Notes: a model not told the origin generated them from the letters alone. DNA of 35,376 bases from Actinomycetospora sp. (GCA_029266415.1 JAQSWW010000011.1:1-35376); one strand, 5' to 3'. Positions 14,209 through 22,773 are shown, counted from the stretch's first letter. Made by a program: numbers and translations.

Positions 14209-15111
14209 ATGGCCGTGGTGCTCGTGCTGCTGGCCACCATCGCCAACGCCACGGCCCTCGTCCTGCAGCGCAAGGCCGCGCAGGACAGCGCCCGGGCCCG
14301 CGGGATCAGCGCCGGCACGTTGCGCGACATGGTCCAGCGTCCGGCGTGGCTCGTCGGCACGTCGATCTTCGCGGTGGCCGTCACCCTGCAGGCGATCGCG
14401 CTGAGCCTCGGGTCGATCGCCCTGGTCCAGCCCGTGCTGGTCATGGAGCTGCCGTTCACGCTGCTGCTGGGCTGGTTCGTGCTCGGCGGGGCCCTGCGGC
14501 GCCGCGAGTGGATCGCCGTCGCGATCATGTCGGTCGGGCTCGTCGTCCTGCTCGTGACCCTGCAGCCCAGCGGCGGCGACGCCCTGGGCGCCGGGTGGCT
14601 GGTCTGGGTCCCGGGCACGATCGTCACCCTCGGCCTGCTCGGGCTGACCAGCTCGATCGCCCAGCGCTCACGGCCCGTGGGCCGCGCGGCGTGGTACGGC
14701 ATCGCCGCCGGCATCGGCTCGGGCTTCGTCGCCGTCATCGTCAAGGCGATGACCGAGGCGCTGGCCGAGGGTGGGGTCGGCACGGTCCTGCTGACCTGGC
14801 AGACCTACCTGCTGATCCCCGTCGCGCCGGCCGCGTTCCTCACGCTGCAGCACGCGCTGCGCGCCGGACGGCTGCTCGCGTCGCAGCCGGGCCTGATCCT
14901 GGGCAACCCGCTGCTGTCGTCGTTCTGGGGTGTCGCCCTGCTCGGCGAGGAGGTGAACGGCGGGTTCGCGCTCGTCGGCGGGTTCCTCGGGGCCGTGCTG
15001 ATGACGGTCGGGGTGTTCCTGCTGTCGCGCTCGCCCCTGCTGGCGGCGCAGGAGGGCGGCCCGCGGGACACCTCGGGGTCCGCCGGCTCCGGGCGGCGCC
15101 GCCCGATCTGA
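14209..15111 (+). CDS. DMT-superfamily transporter (EamA/NIPA-like)
   Basis: A 300-residue polytopic membrane protein with about nine hydrophobic helices in two internally similar halves, starting directly with a helix (MAVVLVLLATIANATALVLQ). The order and the segments LGSIALVQPVLVMELPFTLLLG and LSSFWGVALLGEEVNGG fit actinobacterial drug/metabolite transporters, including those compared with NIPA magnesium transporters. The substrate is unknown. The hydrophilic C-terminal tail (about 25 residues) is Gly/Ser/Arg-rich and probably cytoplasmic. It converges on ruc, and a long hairpin at 15253-15289 separates them. No convincing ribosome-binding site precedes the ATG. Confidence 0.85.
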   Translation: MAVVLVLLATIANATALVLQRKAAQDSARARGISAGTLRDMVQRPAWLVGTSIFAVAVTLQAIALSLGSIALVQPVLVMELPFTLLLGWFVLGGALRRREWIAVAIMSVGLVVLLVTLQPSGGDALGAGWLVWVPGTIVTLGLLGLTSSIAQRSRPVGRAAWYGIAAGIGSGFVAVIVKAMTEALAEGGVGTVLLTWQTYLLIPVAPAAFLTLQHALRAGRLLASQPGLILGNPLLSSFWGVALLGEEVNGGFALVGGFLGAVLMTVGVFLLSRSPLLAAQEGGPRDTSGSAGSGRRRPI

Positions 15112-15252
15112 CCGCCGCCCCGGTATCCGAAACCCGCGGGGCGTCACTCGTCCCGGTGAGGTCGTCGAGAAGCCGCAACCACCCGGCCCCGGGACCGTCA
15201 ATCAGGGTGCGAGGAACGGTGCCGGCCGCTGGGGAGCGGGTGGGCACCGCAC

Positions 15253-15289
15253 GGTCCGGGATGCCGGCTCGGGGTCGGCGTCCCGGACC
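15253..15289. terminator. 14-bp hairpin terminator between DMT and ruc
   Basis: GGTCCGGGATGCCG (15253-15266) pairs with CGGCGTCCCGGACC (15276-15289) with a single G-U wobble and a 9-base loop, followed by TTCCC. The rest of the 215-bp gap (15112-15326) holds no gene I can support. Confidence 0.8.
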
Positions 15290-15326
15290 TTCCCTCGCGC
15301 CTCCCGCCGTCGGACGGGTCAGGCGC

Positions 15327-15725
15327 TCAGGCCGACTTCGCGGACGTGCCGGACGTGCCGGACGTGCCGGAAGAGCCCGAGGACCCGGAGCCCGAGGACG
15401 CCGCCGCGGACTTGGAGTCGCTCTTCGTGCCGGAGTCGCTCTTCGTGCCGGACCCGCTCGTGGCGCCCGACTCGGTCTTCGTCGCCCCGTCCGAGGAGCC
15501 CGTCGACTCGCCCGACGAGCTCGACGCCTCCGCGGACGAGCCGGCGCCGGCGCGGGCGTCGTTGCGGTAGAAGCCGCTGCCCTTGAACACGATCCCCACC
15601 GACGAGAACACCTTGCGCAGCCGGCCGCCGCACACCGGGCACTCGGTCAGCGACGGGTCGGAGAACGCCTGGACCTGCTCGAAGCGGTGGTCGCAGGCGG
15701 TGCAGGCGTAGGGATAGGTCGGCAC
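15327..15725 (-). CDS. ruc: FmdB-family zinc-ribbon protein, Ruc-like redox-regulated chaperone
   Basis: 132 residues: an N-terminal FmdB/CxxC zinc ribbon with Cys8, Cys11, Cys29 and Cys32 (YACTAC and ECPVCG), then FKGSGFYRND, then a Ser/Gly/Thr/Lys tail of about 75 residues with no predicted fold. It matches M. tuberculosis Rv0991c (Ruc), a chaperone activated by oxidation that has an unstructured C-terminus and works with DnaK; that gene also neighbours the cyclo-ligase gene. The GTG at 15725 has AGGAG 5 bases upstream. Its promoter carries a CIRCE-type operator (15787-15811), so heat-shock control by HrcA is expected. The tail is encoded by short in-frame tandem repeats and is likely to vary in length. 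Confidence 0.88.
   Translation of the reverse strand: MPTYPYACTACDHRFEQVQAFSDPSLTECPVCGGRLRKVFSSVGIVFKGSGFYRNDARAGAGSSAEASSSSGESTGSSDGATKTESGATSGSGTKSDSGTKSDSKSAAASSGSGSSGSSGTSGTSGTSAKSA
15341..15370. repeat. 9-bp tandem repeat CGGACGTGC x3 in the ruc tail
   Basis: Three exact copies of CGGACGTGC plus a partial one, encoding the SGT repeats at the disordered C-terminus. In-frame, so copy changes would only alter tail length. Confidence 0.7.
15415..15450. repeat. 18-bp tandem duplication in the ruc tail
   Basis: GAGTCGCTCTTCGTGCCG occurs twice in direct succession (15415-15432 and 15433-15450), encoding a repeated Gly-Thr-Lys-Ser-Asp-Ser unit. Confidence 0.7.
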
Positions 15726-15778
15726 GTGCACTCCTGATCTCGTCCGCCCCCGGCGAGGGGGTGGTGGTGTCCGGGCGC

Positions 15779-15784
15779 AGTGTA
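15779..15784 (-). promoter_or_regulatory. -10 hexamer TACACT of ruc
   Basis: Minus-strand TACACT about 53 bases before the GTG at 15725. The matching -35 position falls inside the CIRCE element at 15787-15811, so a bound repressor would block polymerase. Confidence 0.6.
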
Positions 15785-15786
15785 GA

Positions 15787-15811
15787 TGGCACTCGCGCCA
15801 CCCGAGTGCCA
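15787..15811. promoter_or_regulatory. CIRCE operator (HrcA binding site)
   Basis: TGGCACTC, 9 bases, GAGTGCCA: a perfect 8+8 dyad with exactly the 9-base spacer of the CIRCE consensus (TTAGCACTC-N9-GAGTGCTAA). Aligned over 18 arm positions, 15 match. It overlaps the -35 region of the ruc promoter. HrcA represses chaperonin genes through this element in many bacteria. Confidence 0.85.
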
Positions 15812-15843
15812 ACGCCGGGAGCGTCACGCCTGTTCCGGGGGCG

Positions 15844-16461
15844 TCAACGGAGCCGGGGGAGCGGGGTGAGGCCGGTCGCGGGGCGCCAGACGGCGTGCAC
15901 GGGGACGTCGTGGGGCTCGGCGGGCAGGGGCCCGGGGACGAGCCCCTCGTCGGCCACGAGGGCGACGAGGCGCGTGTGCGGCCCGGCGAGGGGGAGCGTG
16001 CGGTCGTAGTGCCCGCCGCCGCGGCCCAGGCGCACGCCGTCGTGGTCGACCGCGAGCGCCGGGACGACGACCAGCCCGGCGTCGGCCACGGCGTCCGGGC
16101 CCAGGCGCGGGCCCACCGGCTCGAGCAGCCCGTGGGGGCCGGGGCCGAGGGAGTCCCGACCGGTGAAGGCCGCCCAGTCCAGCGGGGCCGCGCCGACCGT
16201 GACCGGGAGGAGCACCCGGCGGCCCAGCGCGCGGGCGGCGTCGAGCACCGGCAGCGCGCCCTCGGGCGTCGCCCCGGGCTCGCCGCCGACGGCGACGAAC
16301 AGGCAGACCGGGTCGGGCACCCCGTCGAGCACCGCCGGCAGGGCCGCCGCCAGCGCCGCCGCGTCGGCCCGGCGCCGCTCGGGGCTCCGTGCCCGCCGCG
16401 CGGCCAGCAGGGACCGCCGCAGCTCGGCCTTGCCCGGGGTCGGGGTCGGCGGGGAGCTCAC
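15844..16461 (-). CDS. 5-formyltetrahydrofolate cyclo-ligase
   Basis: Cytosolic folate enzyme that converts 5-formyl-THF to 5,10-methenyl-THF with ATP. The 205 residues fit the family. The N-terminal KAELRRSLLAARRA, the middle GPHGLLEP, and the C-terminal DHDGVRLGRGGGHYDRTL (ATP/Mg-binding glycine-rich segment) are diagnostic. The GTG at 16461 overlaps the stop of the upstream uridylyltransferase gene as GTGA, so the two are translationally coupled. In M. tuberculosis the orthologue (Rv0992c) is divergent from galU, so the arrangement here differs. ruc lies downstream on the same strand but has its own CIRCE promoter. Confidence 0.92.
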   Translation of the reverse strand: MSSPPTPTPGKAELRRSLLAARRARSPERRRADAAALAAALPAVLDGVPDPVCLFVAVGGEPGATPEGALPVLDAARALGRRVLLPVTVGAAPLDWAAFTGRDSLGPGPHGLLEPVGPRLGPDAVADAGLVVVPALAVDHDGVRLGRGGGHYDRTLPLAGPHTRLVALVADEGLVPGPLPAEPHDVPVHAVWRPATGLTPLPRLR

Positions 16462-17873
16462 CCCTTCAGGACCTCGTCGTCCTCGACGTGCCGCGGCCCG
16501 CTCACCGTGACCTCGCCCTCCACGCTCACGCGCGCGCCGAAGGTCACGTCGCCCTCCACCGTGAGCGCCGACGCCCGCGCCAGCGACGGGGCGCCGCCGG
16601 CGAAGCGCCGCTCGAAGTCGCCGAGCATCTTGAAGCCGTCGTCGAGCTCGACCACCGGCGCGTCCCCGGTCCACGTCGGCACCATGCGGCCGTCGTCGGC
16701 GAGGTCGTAGAGGTCCGAGCGGGCGACGAGCAGGTCGTCGGTGGTCTTCACCGGTGCGAAGCGGTGGCGCGGCACCTCGAGCGCCCGCGCGCCGGTGATC
16801 GACCCGATCGCCGCGCCCATCGCGGTCTCCAGCTGCAGCACCGGCGTCGAGGACTTGTCGGTCGGGTCGACGGTCTTCCGGTTGACGATCAGCGGCAGGT
16901 ACGGCGCGGCCGGGTCGTCGGCCTGCAGCGCCCGCAGGTGCTCGAGGTCGACCCACAGGTTGTTGGTGTTGAACCAGCTGAAGCGCTCGATGTCGGTGAA
17001 CGAGTCGTCGCCCTCGGGCACCTGGGCGGTTTCGCGCAGCACCAGCGCCCCGTCGCCGTCTCCGTGGTCGAGCTCCCCTCTCGGCGTGCTCCCCCCATCG
17101 CTCCGTCTCCGGGCCGCGAGGTGCCCGCCCTTGCGGTCCATCGGCGTCCGGCGCGCCACCTCGAGGGCGAAGGGCACCTCCTGCGCGACGACCCAGGCCG
17201 CCACGCGCACGTCGGGCACCGCGCCGAGGTTGTCGGAGTTCGACACGAACGCCCACCGCACGCCGGCCGCGAGCAGCCGCTCCAGCGCGCCGGACGCGGC
17301 GAGCGCGGTGTAGAGGTCGCCGTGCCCGGGCGGACACCACTCGAGGCGCGGGTCGGCGGGCCACGACACCGGCTCCCACGTGTCGGCGCGCAGCTTGGGC
17401 TCGGAGCCCTGCAGGAAGTCCAGGGGCAGCTCCGGGTCCTCGAGGCCCTCGTGGCGCCGCAGCGCCGCCAGCGACGGCTCGCGGGTGCCCTCGGAGTCCA
17501 TGAGCAGCAGCGGCAGCCGCGCGCCGTGGCGCTCGCGCAGCGCGAGGGTCTGGCGGGCGACGGCGTCGAGGAAGCTCGTGCCCGGCTTGATCTCCAGCAG
17601 CGACTTGGGCCCGTCGAGCCCCATGCTCGTGCCCAGCCCGCCGTTGAGCTTGATCACCGCAAGCCGGTCCAGGGCGTCGCGGGCGGCCTCGTCGGAGGGC
17701 TCGTCGAGGGCGTCCAGACTCGGCAGGTCGGGCACCGGCTCCAGTGCGTCGCCGGGCAGCACGGCGCTGTCCGGCTCGGCGAGCTGCTCGAGGCGCCGGC
17801 GGAACGCCTCCACCTCGGCCGGGTGCGCGTCCCGCTCGGTCAGGGCGGCCAGGGCGGCGTCGACGTAGGACAT
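16458..17873 (-). CDS. UTP-glucose-1-phosphate uridylyltransferase, eukaryote type (UDPGP family)
   Basis: Makes UDP-glucose from UTP and glucose-1-phosphate. The 471-residue length and the motifs VIKLNGGLGTSMGLDGPKS (74-91), FVSNSDNLGA, ETAQVPEGD and FNTNNLWVDL, with a C-terminal beta-helix (about 420-465), belong to the eukaryotic UGP2-like family and not to bacterial GalU of about 300 residues. It occupies the galU position of M. tuberculosis (between the Rv0992c and moeA orthologues) but on the opposite strand. A loop insertion of about 15 residues (near 255-270) uses rare AGA codons and coincides with a dispersed repeat. No clear ribosome-binding site precedes ATG 17873. UDP-glucose would feed cell-wall and glycan synthesis. 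Confidence 0.9.
   Translation of the reverse strand: MSYVDAALAALTERDAHPAEVEAFRRRLEQLAEPDSAVLPGDALEPVPDLPSLDALDEPSDEAARDALDRLAVIKLNGGLGTSMGLDGPKSLLEIKPGTSFLDAVARQTLALRERHGARLPLLLMDSEGTREPSLAALRRHEGLEDPELPLDFLQGSEPKLRADTWEPVSWPADPRLEWCPPGHGDLYTALAASGALERLLAAGVRWAFVSNSDNLGAVPDVRVAAWVVAQEVPFALEVARRTPMDRKGGHLAARRRSDGGSTPRGELDHGDGDGALVLRETAQVPEGDDSFTDIERFSWFNTNNLWVDLEHLRALQADDPAAPYLPLIVNRKTVDPTDKSSTPVLQLETAMGAAIGSITGARALEVPRHRFAPVKTTDDLLVARSDLYDLADDGRMVPTWTGDAPVVELDDGFKMLGDFERRFAGGAPSLARASALTVEGDVTFGARVSVEGEVTVSGPRHVEDDEVLKG
17066..17110. repeat. Dispersed repeat copy B inside the UGPase gene
   Basis: Plus-strand GGTCGAGCTC (17066-17075) and CGTCTCC (17104-17110) share their ends with copies at 8302-8330 and 32064-32092. 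The 8-mer CGTCTCCG occurs at 17057-17064 and again at 17104-17111, like a direct repeat flanking an insertion. It encodes a Gly/Asp-rich loop in place of the short turn seen in the family, with two AGA arginine codons that are otherwise rare here. Confidence 0.45.
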
Positions 17874-17986
17874 ACGGTCATCTTCCCGGTCACCGGCCCC
17901 CGGTCGAACCCACGGTCCCGGGCGCGTCGGTCCCGTCCCCGACGCGCCGGGCGTAGGACGATGGCCGCCATGAGGAGTGGATCGCG

Positions 17987-19240
17987 GTGAGGACGGTCGA
18001 GGCTCAGCTGCGTCGCGTGCTCGACGCCGCGGTCCGTCCGGCGCCCGTGCGGGTGGACATCTCCTCCGCCCAGGGACTGCTGTGCGCCGAGGAGGTCGTG
18101 GCCGACCGCGCCCTGCCCGGCTTCGACCAGGCCGCCGTCGACGGCTTCGCGGTGCGCAGCGTCGACGTCCGCGGCGCCGCCGAGGAGCCCGTCGAGCTGC
18201 CGGTGGTCGGCGAGGTCGCGGTCGGCTCGCGGCAGGCGCACCGGCTGCAGCCCGGCCAGGCGGTCCGGGTGGCCACCGGCGCGCCGCTGCCCACGCTCGC
18301 GGACGCCGTCGCCCCCCACGACCACACCGACGCCGCCGACGACCCGGGCAGCCGGGGCACCGGCCACCGCGCGCGCCTGACCGTCAAGACGCCCGTGCCG
18401 TCCGCGGCGTGGGTGCGCCGCGTCGGCGAGGACGTGGCGCCCGGCGACGTCGCCGTGCGCCGCGGCGCGTCCGTCGGCCCCGCCCAGGTCGGGCTGCTCG
18501 CGGCCGTGGGCCGCACCAAGGTGCTCGTGCACCCCCGTCCCCGGGTCTCGGTGATGGCCGTCGGCGACGAGCTGGTCGACCTGGACCGCACGCCGGGCAC
18601 CGGCCAGGTCACCGACGTCAACTCCTACGCGCTGGCCGCGGCCGCCTCCGACGCCGGCGCCGAGGTCACGCGCCTGCCGATCACGTCCACCGAGCCGGCG
18701 GCCCTGCGCGAGGCGGTCGAGTCGGCGCTCGCCCGCTCGGAGATCGTCGTGCTCGCCGGCGGTGTCGGCGGGCGCCTGGGGGAGGACGTCCAGGACGCGC
18801 TGGTCCAGCTCGGGCCCGTCGACGTCTCGCGCGTGGCCATGCACCCCGGCTCCGTGCAGGGCTTCGGCCGCCTGGGTCGCGAGGAGATCCCGACCTTCCT
18901 GCTGCCGGCCAACCCGGTGTCGGCGCTCGTGGTGTTCGAGGTGCTCGTCCGCCCGCTGATCCGCCTGACGCTCGGCAAGCCGGAGTTGCACCGCCGCGAG
19001 GTCACCGCGTCCCTGCTCTCGCCGGTGAGCTCCCCGGCCGGGCGCCGCAGCTACGTGCGCGGGCGCCTGCTGCGCGACCGGCGCACCGGCGACTACCTGG
19101 CCCAGCCGCTGGGCAACTCGGGCGACCACCTGCTCTCGTCGCTGGCCGAGGCCAACGCGCTGATCGTGCTCGACGAGGACACGACCGAGGCGGGCATGGA
19201 CGCCGCCGTGCGCGTGTCGTTCCTCGCCCCGCGCACCTGA
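17987..19240 (+). CDS. moeA: MoeA/gephyrin-like protein (Glp), cell-division-associated paralogue
   Basis: 417 residues with MoeA architecture: an N-terminal domain with PGFDQAAVDGFAVRS, the MPT-binding domain with VSVMAVGDELVD and TDVNSYAL, and domain IV. Several catalytic motifs of true MoeA have changed: GGVSVG-like is GGVGGRLGED, KPGKP-like is HPGSVQ, and GLPGNPVS is LLPANPVS. It is followed by rimJ and sepX/glpR. In Corynebacterium a gephyrin-like Glp binds FtsZ and the membrane receptor GlpR, so I favour that role over molybdenum insertion, or both. GTG 17987 has AGGAG 9 bases before it; an ATG at 17970 soon meets a stop. The rimJ GTG follows after 5 bases. Confidence 0.9.
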   Translation: MRTVEAQLRRVLDAAVRPAPVRVDISSAQGLLCAEEVVADRALPGFDQAAVDGFAVRSVDVRGAAEEPVELPVVGEVAVGSRQAHRLQPGQAVRVATGAPLPTLADAVAPHDHTDAADDPGSRGTGHRARLTVKTPVPSAAWVRRVGEDVAPGDVAVRRGASVGPAQVGLLAAVGRTKVLVHPRPRVSVMAVGDELVDLDRTPGTGQVTDVNSYALAAAASDAGAEVTRLPITSTEPAALREAVESALARSEIVVLAGGVGGRLGEDVQDALVQLGPVDVSRVAMHPGSVQGFGRLGREEIPTFLLPANPVSALVVFEVLVRPLIRLTLGKPELHRREVTASLLSPVSSPAGRRSYVRGRLLRDRRTGDYLAQPLGNSGDHLLSSLAEANALIVLDEDTTEAGMDAAVRVSFLAPRT

Positions 19241-19245
19241 CCCGC

Positions 19246-19917
19246 GTGTCCGGCTCCCCGTGGGGCGGGGCCCGGCCGACCGGGCGGCACCCGGGCTGGC
19301 CCGCGCGAACCCGCGCCCTGCGGGTGCCCGCCGGCGTCGTGGAGCTGCGCCCGATCCGCCTGCGCGACGGCGGCGCCTGGGCGCGCATCCGCCGCCGTGA
19401 CGAGGAGCACCTCGCGCCGTGGGAGCCGACGCTGCCCGGGCCGTGGGCCGACCGCAACGCGCTGGCCGAGTGGCCGGCGCGGTGGAGCGCGCTGCGCTCG
19501 ATGGGACGCGCCGGCCAGGCGCTGCCCTTCGCCCTGCTCGTCGACGGCGAGTTCGCGGGGCAGGTCGTGATCGGCAACGTCGTGCGCGAGCCGCTGCTGT
19601 CGGCGTACGTCGGCTACTGGGTCGGCGCGCACGTCGCGGGGGGCGGCGCGGCGACCGCCGCCGTCGCCCTGGCCGTCGACCACTGCTTCTCCCGCGTCGG
19701 CCTGCACCGCATCGAGGCGACGGTGCGGCCCGAGAACGTGCGCAGCCTCCGGGTGCTCGCCAAGCTCGGGTTCCGCGAGGAGGGCCTGCTGCGCCGCTAC
19801 CTCGAGGTCGACGGTGACTGGCGCGACCACCTCGTCCTGGCCGTGACCACGGAGGACGTCCTGCCGGACGGTCTGGTCGCGCGGCTGCTGCGAACAGGCG
19901 GGGCCGAGCGCGCATGA
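19246..19917 (+). CDS. rimJ: GNAT N-acetyltransferase RimJ-like
   Basis: 223-residue GCN5-type acetyltransferase of the RimJ/RimL group, which acetylate protein N-termini such as ribosomal protein S5. After a short Pro/Gly/Arg-rich start come VELRPIRLRDGGAWARIRRRDEEHLAPWEP, the acetyl-CoA region YVGYWVGAHVAGGGAAT, LHRIEATVRPENVRSLRVLAKLGF, and EEGLLRRYLEVDGDWRDH, as in M. tuberculosis Rv0995. The GTG at 19246 begins 5 bases after the moeA/glp stop without a separate ribosome-binding site, implying coupled translation. In this conserved operon it sits between glp and glpR, but whether it acts in division is unknown. Confidence 0.92.
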   Translation: MSGSPWGGARPTGRHPGWPARTRALRVPAGVVELRPIRLRDGGAWARIRRRDEEHLAPWEPTLPGPWADRNALAEWPARWSALRSMGRAGQALPFALLVDGEFAGQVVIGNVVREPLLSAYVGYWVGAHVAGGGAATAAVALAVDHCFSRVGLHRIEATVRPENVRSLRVLAKLGFREEGLLRRYLEVDGDWRDHLVLAVTTEDVLPDGLVARLLRTGGAERA

Positions 19918-20141
19918 CTCGTGCACCACATGGCCCAGAGGTTCAGGGTGGCGGGCCATCCGGTCGAGTGCTATAGCCCGTAAACCTGATGGCGCCTGGT
20001 TCCCCTACTGGAGGGATCTCGTCACCGCTCGCACACGACACGCCGTCGCGGCTGCGGGGCGCACGGGACTCGTGTGACTAGCGTGGCTCGTGCGACGGTC
20101 GGATCCGGGCGTCGCGGTCGTCCCGGGGTGGGAGGTGTGCG
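19918..20141 (+). promoter_or_regulatory. rimJ-sepX intergenic region: hairpin and sepX promoter
   Basis: ATGGCCC (19930-19936) and GGGCCAT (19953-19959) form a 7-bp stem with a 16-base loop, a possible weak terminator or attenuator. An A/T-richer patch follows (19968-19990). A TAGCGT -10 box lies at 20079-20084, giving sepX a leader of about 50 bases and the ribosome-binding site GGAGG 6 bases before its GTG. So sepX can be transcribed apart from glp-rimJ. Confidence 0.45.
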
Positions 20142-21314
20142 GTGCCGAGCTCGGTCGTGTTCGCGGCCCTGGTCCTGGCGTGGCTGGTGGTGCTCGTGCC
20201 CGTGGTCGCCCGCCGCCGACAGATGGTCCCGCGCTACGCGGACGCGGACCTGAGCGCGCGTGTGCTGCCGAGGACGGCCGGAGCACCCCTGATCGAGGAG
20301 GCCCCCGTGACCACGAACCAGGCGGACGGACGCACCGGCGGCGAGCGCACGGTGGCGGGAGCCCACCCGGTCGGCGGACCTGCGGAGGCGGCCGGCGGGA
20401 CCCGCACCGCGACGGCCCTGGTCGAGCGGGCCGACGAGACCCCCGCGGCCGTCGACGCCGAGCTCGACCTGGACGCCCACCTCGACGCCGACCTCGACGA
20501 GGCGGAGGACGACGAGTTCGAGGAGCTGGACGAGGTCGTCGCGGTCGGTGATGCCCCGCGCGTCGGGCGCGAGCGGGTGCTGCCGCGCCGCGCGCCCGAG
20601 GCCGAGCGGCTCGACGACCGGTACGCCGACGACGAGTACGACGAGTACGACGAGTACGACGACTACGCGGACGACGAGTACGAGGACGACGACGACCTCC
20701 GTGACGAGGAGCCCGTCGGCCGGGAGCTGCGTCCCTACCGCCCCGGTCGCGGTGGCTTCGACCCGGACGCCGCCGAGGCCGCGGCGCACGCCCGCTACGC
20801 GTTCCGCCAGCGCGTCGCCCTCGGGCTGATCGCGGTCGCGGTGCTCTCGGCGGTGGCCGCGATGGCCGTGTCGAGCGCGATGTGGTGGCTGCACGCGGTC
20901 GCCGACGTGATCCTGATCGGCTACCTCGTCTTCCTCCGTCGCCAGACGCGCATCGAGGAGGAGGTGCGGATCCGGCGGGCCGCGCGTCTGTCCGGGGAGC
21001 GCCGCGCGCTGGAGGCCCGCCGGGCACGCCAGGCCGAGCACGACGCGCGGATGGCGTCGCTGCGCGGCGAGGACTGGATCGACGCGGACGTCGAGGCCGA
21101 CGAGGACCTGGACGACGAGCTGGAGGACGAGCTGGAGGACGACCGGAACGAGGTCGACCCCCGCGACGTGGGCCCGCGCTGGGCCGCCCCGCGGACCCCG
21201 GCGCCGGCGGTGCCCGACGACCTCGAGCTGGTCGACGACACCGACGACGACCCGGCGTTCCACGACCTCGACGGCGAGCGCAGCTACGGCTACCGGCGCG
21301 CGGCGGGCGCCTGA
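20142..21314 (+). CDS. sepX: Septation membrane protein SepX/GlpR (Rv0996 family)
   Basis: A 390-residue actinobacterial membrane protein. One N-terminal helix (SVVFAALVLAWLVVLVPVVA) is followed by RRRQMVPRYADADLSARVL, a long acidic linker (about 90-200) rich in Asp/Glu/Tyr, a helical hairpin of two transmembrane segments (about 225-270: VALGLIAVAVLSAVAAMAVS and the next), LRRQTRIEEEVRIRRAAR, and an acidic C-terminus. The helix arrangement and RRQTRIEE motif match M. tuberculosis Rv0996. Its relatives are SepX of Streptomyces (septum formation) and GlpR of Corynebacterium (receptor for the gephyrin-like Glp). GTG 20142 has GGAGG 6 bases upstream. Its partner candidate is the moeA-like gene two genes earlier. 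Confidence 0.88.
   Translation: MPSSVVFAALVLAWLVVLVPVVARRRQMVPRYADADLSARVLPRTAGAPLIEEAPVTTNQADGRTGGERTVAGAHPVGGPAEAAGGTRTATALVERADETPAAVDAELDLDAHLDADLDEAEDDEFEELDEVVAVGDAPRVGRERVLPRRAPEAERLDDRYADDEYDEYDEYDDYADDEYEDDDDLRDEEPVGRELRPYRPGRGGFDPDAAEAAAHARYAFRQRVALGLIAVAVLSAVAAMAVSSAMWWLHAVADVILIGYLVFLRRQTRIEEEVRIRRAARLSGERRALEARRARQAEHDARMASLRGEDWIDADVEADEDLDDELEDELEDDRNEVDPRDVGPRWAAPRTPAPAVPDDLELVDDTDDDPAFHDLDGERSYGYRRAAGA
20631..20666. repeat. 9-bp tandem repeat GACGAGTAC in sepX
   Basis: Three exact copies of GACGAGTAC and one variant GACGACTAC, encoding Asp-Glu-Tyr units in the acidic linker. In-frame, so linker length could vary. Confidence 0.75.
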
Positions 21315-21345
21315 CCCGCCCTCGGGCGATGGGCGGCGGCGTTGC

Positions 21346-21351
21346 TAGAGT
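21346..21351 (+). promoter_or_regulatory. -10 hexamer TAGAGT of the tRNA gene
   Basis: TAGAGT ends 12 bases before the first G of the tRNA, giving a 5' leader of only a few bases for RNase P removal. Confidence 0.45.
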
Positions 21352-21363
21352 GACGTCGCACCA

Positions 21364-21436
21364 GGGGCTGTGGCGCAGTTGGTAGCGCGACTCGTTCGCA
21401 TCGAGTAGGTCAGGGGTTCGATTCCCCTCAGCTCCA
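21364..21436 (+). tRNA. tRNA-Ala (anticodon CGC)
   Basis: 73 bases folding as a full cloverleaf. The acceptor stem is GGGGCTG/CAGCTCC with the G3-U70 wobble that marks alanine tRNA, and the discriminator base is A. The anticodon stem ACTCG/CGAGT encloses the loop TTCGCAT, giving anticodon CGC for codon GCG. The T arm is AGGGG-TTCGATT-CCCCT. CCA is not encoded. It lies between sepX and a strong terminator. Confidence 0.95.
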
Positions 21437-21451
21437 CCCCACACGCACGTG

Positions 21452-21479
21452 ACGGCCCGGGCGACAGCGCCCGGGCCGT
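21452..21479. terminator. Perfect 12-bp hairpin after tRNA-Ala
   Basis: ACGGCCCGGGCG, loop ACAG, CGCCCGGGCCGT, followed by TCGCGTTT. It ends the tRNA transcript and also faces the 3' end of the dgdA operon (stop at 21487), so it can work in both directions. Confidence 0.88.
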
Positions 21480-21486
21480 TCGCGTT

Positions 21487-22773
<1,287 letters not shown>

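Noticed and set aside
20036-20040. GACAC upstream of sepX as a WhiA-type site
   Set aside because: A single 5-mer is expected by chance in this composition. There is no second element or conservation data.
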